This document shows, in pieces, positions 30,089-34,083 of a stretch of 34,083 nt of DNA; the stretch's first letter is position 1, and every line of letters begins with the position of its first letter. Source of the stretch: an uncultured Parafilimonas sp. (GTDB lineage Bacteria; Bacteroidota; Bacteroidia; Chitinophagales; Chitinophagaceae). The stretch is from assembly GCA_903882935.1 (NCBI GenBank), contig CAIRZB010000088.1:1-34083 (forward strand), written 5' to 3'. A program made the translations under genes and the position numbers. The notes under the pieces were generated by a model. The model searched no databases. It saw only the letters and a program-made list of their open reading frames with translations, and was not told the origin of the DNA.

Positions 30089-32482
30089 CTACTCCTCCAT
30101 CATTTCCCGCACGGTTTCCGCAACATCCTCTGCGTTAGGTTTGCTAAAATAGTCACCGTCGCTGCCGTAGGCCGGCCTGTGGGCTTTGGCGGTTATGGTG
30201 CGCGGGGCAACATCCAGCCAGCGGTAGCCGGCCTGTTCTTCCATTACCTTGTTGTACATAAAGGCTGCGCCGCCGCCGGGTACGTCCTCGTCCACAAAAA
30301 CAATGCGGTTGGTTTTTTTAAGGCTTAGGCCTATTATGTGGTATATGTCAAAAGGCAGCAGGGTTTGCACATCAATAATTTCGCAACTAATGCCTTCTTC
30401 CTCCAATCGTGTAACGGCATCCTGCACAATGCGCAGGGTTGATCCGTAGGATACGATGGTTATATCGTCGCCTTCCTTCAATATTTCCGGCACGCCAAGC
30501 GGCACGGTAAACTCCAGTAGGTTGGCGGGCAGTTTTTCTTTCAAGCGGTAGCCGTTCAGGCATTCTATCATCAGGCCGGGGTCGTTGCCGTTTAGCAGCG
30601 TATTGTACATGCCTGCGGCCTGCACCATGTTACGCGGCACGCACACATAAAACCCGCGCAGGCTGCCGAGTATCATACCCATGGGCGAGCCGCTGTGGAA
30701 GATGCCTTCCAACCGGTGGCCGCGGCTGCGTACGATGATGGGGCAGCTCTGCAGCCCGTTGGTGCGGTAATGTAGGCTGGCTGCATCATCTGTTAATGGC
30801 TGTAAGCCATATACCAAATAATCCAAGTATTGTATTTCGGCAATGGGCCTTAATCCCCGCAAAGCCAAGCCAATACCTTGCCCCATAATGGTTAGTTCGC
30901 GTATGCCGGTGTCAAATATCCTTTGGTCGGTGTACTTTTCCTGTAAGCCGGCAAAGCCCTGGTTAACATCGCCTATATGGCCCAAGTCTTCGCCAAAGGC
31001 AACCACTTTGGGGTTGCTGGCAAACAGTTTGTCAAAATAGCGGTTTAATATTTCGTAACCGTTTATGTGGGGGGCAGCCTCGGCAAATATGGGTTTAATC
31101 TCGGGTACTTTAAGTGCACTTTTGGCCCCTTCATTGTACAGGTTGGAGTTGTATTGCGACTTGTTTAACGCCTTCAGTGCCTTGTAGTGTTGCTTTAGCT
31201 GTTGCGAAAATGGCGACTGCCTGCTGGCATCCACCGCCAGCGAAAGGGTGCGCATAATATCGCGGCGCAGGGGCTCGCGGATATTGTCCAAATCTTTGGC
31301 CAGCTTTTGCAGTTTATTGTAAGCTTCAATATCGTTTACCACCGTTGCCCGTATGGCCTCCGCGGCTTCCTGTGCCTGTACTTTAATGGGGGCAATGTAC
31401 TGCTGCCAGGCATTGTCGCGGCTGCGTTTTACCGCATCTTTCACATTCTCCTCTATTTCTATCAACTCGTCATCGCTGGCAATTTGGTTTTCCAGCACCC
31501 ATTCGCGCATCTTTTTAATACAATCCCAATCTCTTTCCCATTCCAACCGTTCGGCGCTTTTGTACCGTTCGTGGCTGCCAGAGGTGGAGTGGCCCTGCGG
31601 CTGCGTTAAATCCTCCACGTGAAAAACAGCGGGCACGTGCGTTTCCCTTACTTTTTGCAGGCCAGCCTCAAAAACTTCGCACATGCCGGCATAATCCCAC
31701 CCCTTAACAGTATAAATATCAACCCCATTGGTATCTGGCTTTTTTTGGAAGCCACGAAGTGCGGCCGATACCGACCCCTTGGTGGTTTGTAGTTTGCTTG
31801 GCACAGAAATGCCGTACCCGTCGTCCCAAATAAAAACGGCCAGCGGAATTTGCATCACACCTGCGGCATTGATGGCCTCCCAAAAATGCCCTTCGGAGGT
31901 AGACGCGTCGCCGATGGTGCAAAAGCATACCTCGTCACCATGGTGGGAGAGGCCCTTGAAGTCTTTCAATATTGCAGACTGCCTAAATAATTTGGAAGCA
32001 AGTGCCAAGCCCACACTCCTTGGCATTTGGGATGCCGTAGGGGCCATGTCGGACGCTGTGTTTTTCTGGTCTGCCAAGTCAAGCCACTCTCCGTTTGCAT
32101 TCGTGTTGGGGGTGGCGTAGTGGCTAACCATGTTACGGCCTGAGCTAAACGGGTCGTGGGCACTGTCGGGATCGGCATACATCTGCGCAAAAAACTGCTG
32201 CACATTGGCCAGCCCCACGGCGAACATAAAAGTTTGGTCGCGGTAATAACCCGAACGCCAGTCACCGGCTTGGAAAAATTTCGCCATCGCTACCTGCGCC
32301 ACCTCTTTGCCATCGCCAAAAATGCCAAACTTGGCTTTGCCGGTCAGCACTTCGCGCCGGCCCAGCAAACTCGCTTCCCTGCTCTCCATGGCTATGCGGT
32401 AATCTTCCAGCACAGTGGCACGGAAATCCTCGTACGACAGCATATCATTTTCGGCTTGGAGCGTTTCAGACAAATTTTCCAT
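30089..32482 (-). CDS. 2-oxoisovalerate dehydrogenase E1, fused alpha and beta subunits
   Basis: E1 component of a branched-chain 2-oxoacid dehydrogenase complex, which decarboxylates the 2-oxoacid with thiamine diphosphate and feeds lipoyl E2. 797 aa: E1-alpha domain (about 15-400), linker, E1-beta domain (about 470-797). The alpha part has the thiamine diphosphate motif GDASTSEGHFWEAINAAG (191-208), where the usual N-N at the end of the motif is D-D (DDGYGIS, 220-226), typical of this fused Bacteroidota lineage as I recall it. The beta part contains FGEDLG (496-501), MGQGIGLALRGLRPIAEIQ (533-551) and RSRGHRLEGIFHSGSP. It is a single gene, not paired with E2 or E3 here. Fatty-acid precursor supply is a likely role. 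A -7 element lies only a few bases before the ATG. Confidence 0.92.
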   Translation of the reverse strand: MENLSETLQAENDMLSYEDFRATVLEDYRIAMESREASLLGRREVLTGKAKFGIFGDGKEVAQVAMAKFFQAGDWRSGYYRDQTFMFAVGLANVQQFFAQMYADPDSAHDPFSSGRNMVSHYATPNTNANGEWLDLADQKNTASDMAPTASQMPRSVGLALASKLFRQSAILKDFKGLSHHGDEVCFCTIGDASTSEGHFWEAINAAGVMQIPLAVFIWDDGYGISVPSKLQTTKGSVSAALRGFQKKPDTNGVDIYTVKGWDYAGMCEVFEAGLQKVRETHVPAVFHVEDLTQPQGHSTSGSHERYKSAERLEWERDWDCIKKMREWVLENQIASDDELIEIEENVKDAVKRSRDNAWQQYIAPIKVQAQEAAEAIRATVVNDIEAYNKLQKLAKDLDNIREPLRRDIMRTLSLAVDASRQSPFSQQLKQHYKALKALNKSQYNSNLYNEGAKSALKVPEIKPIFAEAAPHINGYEILNRYFDKLFASNPKVVAFGEDLGHIGDVNQGFAGLQEKYTDQRIFDTGIRELTIMGQGIGLALRGLRPIAEIQYLDYLVYGLQPLTDDAASLHYRTNGLQSCPIIVRSRGHRLEGIFHSGSPMGMILGSLRGFYVCVPRNMVQAAGMYNTLLNGNDPGLMIECLNGYRLKEKLPANLLEFTVPLGVPEILKEGDDITIVSYGSTLRIVQDAVTRLEEEGISCEIIDVQTLLPFDIYHIIGLSLKKTNRIVFVDEDVPGGGAAFMYNKVMEEQAGYRWLDVAPRTITAKAHRPAYGSDGDYFSKPNAEDVAETVREMMEE

Positions 32483-32486
32483 CTAA

Positions 32487-32517
32487 CAAAAATATTATAT
32501 ACCTACCGCAACGTAAA
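32487..32517 (-). promoter_or_regulatory. Promoter just before the E1 start codon
   Basis: On the minus strand, TTTA (32514-32517), a 19-base spacer and TATTTTTG (32487-32494) match the -33/-7 pattern. The -7 box ends four bases before the ATG, so the transcript would start at or beside the start codon. Confidence 0.4.
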
Positions 32518-32760
32518 AAGTTTTCTTTAAAGCCAGTTTTATAAGTAGTTTATTGTGGATAAAGGTGTGAAAACGGGGCAGGGGGGCTTTACTGGACGCG
32601 TTGTAAAACAGGCTTTGCCGTTTTGTTTCGCTGTCGGGCTAAACTAATCCCTTGCCCAACAGTCTATAAACTAAATATTGCAAAAATTTTAAGAGTATTA
32701 CTGGCGCAAAAAATTTTAGTTAAAGGATAAAATGATAATTTTACCCATAAACTTTAACGC

Positions 32761-33219
32761 ATGAAGAAGGTATTAGCACTATTGCCTGCCCTTTTAATGG
32801 TTGCTTTGTTGCACGCGCAAAGCGACCCGAGCACACAGCCACAGGCCGATATAGCCAAAGTGATTGATTTTAAAGAGGTTGACCATGATTTTGGTAAGAT
32901 ACAGCAGGGAAAACCTGTTGAGTTTGATTTGTATATGAAAAATCTTTCCACTGACTCTGTTACCATACAAAACGTACAAGTTGGCTGTGGTTGTACAACC
33001 CCCAAATGGCAGCCCGGCCCTTACGCAGCTGGTGAAACGTTTAAAATAACCGTGGGCTTTAGCGGTAACGCCAGCGGGGTGTTTAGCAAGCAAATAACCG
33101 TTTTTTTTAACGGTGGGCTTAGTAAGGTAATTAGGTTTCATGGGGAGACTTTCCAGCCGCCGGCTAACCCGGCCCCAGCCAATGCCCAGGTGCAGCAAAT
33201 TAAACCTGTTGTAAACTAA
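32761..33219 (+). CDS. DUF1573-domain periplasmic protein (first of tandem pair)
   Basis: A 152-aa exported protein. Residues 1-19 are a signal peptide (ALLHA|Q). The DUF1573 immunoglobulin-like domain shows DHDFGKIQQGKPVEFDLYMK (41-60) and NVQVGCGCTTPKW (71-83), the latter with the conserved Cys76-x-Cys78. The protein ends in an Ala/Pro-rich tail (PPANPAPANAQVQQ). DUF1573 is widespread in Bacteroidota and its function is unknown; the C-x-C may form a disulfide or bind metal. It lies 14 bp upstream of a paralogue and is divergent from the E1 gene. Confidence 0.85.
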   Translation: MKKVLALLPALLMVALLHAQSDPSTQPQADIAKVIDFKEVDHDFGKIQQGKPVEFDLYMKNLSTDSVTIQNVQVGCGCTTPKWQPGPYAAGETFKITVGFSGNASGVFSKQITVFFNGGLSKVIRFHGETFQPPANPAPANAQVQQIKPVVN

Positions 33220-33233
33220 AACAAGAAGTAGTT

Positions 33234-33614
33234 ATGAAAAATTTATTTTTGATTGCGGCAGTTTTGTTTTCAGTTTCTGTTTTTGCGCAGGCACCCAAAG
33301 GCCCGGTTGAGTTTAAAATAACAAAGTTTTCTTTTGGTAAAATACCACAGAACAAGCCGGTTACCACCGAGTTTGTTTTCACCAACAAAGGTGATAGGCC
33401 CTTGATTATAGAAAACGCTGAAGCTGGCTGCGGCTGTACAACGCCAGATTACCCAAAAGCACCAATAATGCCCGGCAAAACAGGTGTTATTAAGGTTACT
33501 TACAATGCCGAGGCGCCTGATAAGTTTAATAAAAACGTAAATGTGAAATTTGCCAATATTGCAGAACCCATAACACTTTTGATTGATGGGGAAGTGATTA
33601 AAGCAAAACCGTAA
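33234..33614 (+). CDS. DUF1573-domain periplasmic protein (second of tandem pair)
   Basis: A 126-aa exported protein with signal peptide 1-19 (SVSVFAQA) and one DUF1573 domain: KFSFGKIPQNKPVTTEF (31-47) and ENAEAGCGCTTPDYP (60-74), with Cys66 and Cys68. It is the paralogue of the gene 14 bp upstream; both share the F-G-K-I..K-P-V and G-C-G-C-T-T-P motifs but not the tail. The first copy has an extra C-terminal tail. Cotranscribed, with a palindromic terminator 137 bp downstream. Confidence 0.87.
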   Translation: MKNLFLIAAVLFSVSVFAQAPKGPVEFKITKFSFGKIPQNKPVTTEFVFTNKGDRPLIIENAEAGCGCTTPDYPKAPIMPGKTGVIKVTYNAEAPDKFNKNVNVKFANIAEPITLLIDGEVIKAKP

Positions 33615-33750
33615 AACTACTGTAGGCGCTAACTTTAAAAACCGCACAACAGGGTGTCACTTTTTTACGGCTGTTCATTGCGGCTTGGTGCCTTAGGTTT
33701 GCAGGAAAGGCTCCACCCCCCCCTGTTAGGGAAATAGTTTGTATCTTAAT

Positions 33751-33789
33751 AGCAAAAAGCCCCCGCCAATTTGGCGGGGGCTTTTTGCT
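33751..33789 (+). terminator. Bidirectional terminator after the DUF1573 pair
   Basis: A near-perfect palindrome with arms 33751-33769 and 33771-33789 (core AGCCCCCGCC / GGCGGGGGCT) has A5 on the left arm and T5 on the right arm, giving a U-tract in both directions. Confidence 0.8.
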
Positions 33790-33945
33790 GCCTAATAACC
33801 CCATACGAACTTTTGATGCAGGTTGGTTTTATCCCAAAAAATCTGTGGATGCCAACCGGCTAGCGGCCAGCAAAAAAAGTTGAACGCCGTTGTTTAACGT
33901 GCTTGGTGGCAGTTGCGGCGCATAGTAAGTATGCATAAATTTAGG

Positions 33946-34013
33946 TCTAATGGACAAAAGTAATGCTGTTTTTGAGGTGTTTTGTTCTAATGGACAAAAG
34001 TAATGCTGTTTTT
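33946..34013. repeat. 28-bp direct repeat, two copies 40 bp apart
   Basis: Positions 33946-33973 and 33986-34013 are identical (they begin TCTAATGGACAAAAG and end GCTGTTTTT). The repeat period is 40 bp. The copies lie just before a short ORF at the window edge. Repeated sequences of this kind occur at the ends of IS21-family elements, where they serve as transposase-binding sites (family knowledge). Confidence 0.7.
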
Positions 34014-34040
34014 TGGGGACGATTTTGAAGGGGTAAAATA

Positions 34041-34083
34041 ATGGATATAATTTTGTTTAATCAAGTAAAACGGAAGCAGGCTC
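34041..34083 (+). CDS. Partial ORF at the right edge, possible IstA-type transposase start
   Basis: ATG at 34041 preceded by GAAGGGG opens a frame MDIILFNQVKRKQA that runs out of the window after 14 codons. The short basic helix fits the start of a helix-turn-helix transposase protein, but 14 residues are far too few for a family call. Confidence 0.3.
   Translation, partial: MDIILFNQVKRKQA

Larger units (their letters stand above)
33615..34040. other. Gene-poor region with terminator and start of a repeat-bearing element
   Basis: This 426-bp stretch holds the hairpin at 33751-33789 and, at the right, the 28-bp direct repeats at 33946-34013. The only ORF noticed (33829-33936, minus, 35 codons) is not convincing. 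A run of C at about 33712-33723 and other low-complexity sequence fills the rest. Confidence 0.5.
33946..34083 (+). mobile_element. Possible left end of an IS21-family element (cut by window edge)
   Basis: Inferred from the two direct repeats and the adjacent partial ORF. The exact IS boundary and target duplication cannot be determined, and no transposase domain is visible. Confidence 0.35.

Noticed and set aside
33829-33936. A minus-strand ORF of about 35 codons beginning MHTYYAPQLPPS
   Set aside because: It is short, lies between the terminator and the edge repeats, and lacks a recognisable promoter or homology; it may be chance. Left as a note only.

Overview
The window looks like chromosomal DNA of a Bacteroidota (Bacteroidetes) bacterium, most likely in the Chitinophagaceae/Sphingobacteriia range. 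The taxonomic call is inference. It rests on promoters of the TTTG / TAnnTTTG type, near absence of Shine-Dalgarno sequences, tandem DUF1573 proteins, an E1-alpha/beta fusion 2-oxoacid dehydrogenase, a DUF6268 outer-membrane protein and Bacteroidota-type intergenic repeats. Most of the window is ordinary core metabolism. I found no CRISPR array, prophage, rRNA or obvious new defence system.

Layout. Position 1-126 is the 3' end of an IS4-family transposase cut by the left edge. Next come a sterol desaturase/fatty-acid hydroxylase-family enzyme, a DUF6268 barrel protein, RlmB, an AgaI-type galactosamine-6-phosphate isomerase, a membrane-protein locus that looks frameshifted, a cysteine-free sirtuin and an ArsC/Spx-like protein (0.1-5.6 kb). 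From 5.9 to 16.3 kb lies a carbohydrate block: secreted esterase, ROK sugar kinase and FucP-type sugar permease on the minus strand, then glgA, glgC, an SLC45-type sugar transporter and a periplasmic GH13 alpha-glucanase on the plus strand. The block reads as maltodextrin cleavage in the periplasm, sugar import, phosphorylation and glycogen storage.

From 16.5 to 25.3 kb are a GNAT acetyltransferase, a secreted protein of unknown function, thrS, infC (without rpmI-rplT behind it), truB, a minus-strand rfbB-rfbC-rfbA operon for dTDP-sugar synthesis (no rfbD) and a tRNA-Cys(GCA) with its own promoter and terminator. From 25.4 to 27.7 kb come a nucleoside phosphorylase, dapF and a Nudix hydrolase. 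The most accessory-looking stretch is 27.9-30.0 kb: VanZ-like membrane protein, Rpn-family nuclease, Imm51-like immunity protein and a small lipoprotein. The fused 2-oxoisovalerate dehydrogenase E1 and two DUF1573 proteins follow. The right edge carries a 28-bp direct repeat and the first codons of an ORF that may be the end of an IS21-type element.

The two edges both touch transposable-element-like sequence, so the window may be a contig broken at IS copies (inference). The points most worth a second look are the possible frameshift at 3.8 kb, the loss of zinc cysteines in both the sirtuin and the ROK kinase, a G-rich repeat fused into the start of the ArsC-like gene, the repeat-filled thrS leader, and the orphan Imm51/Rpn island.
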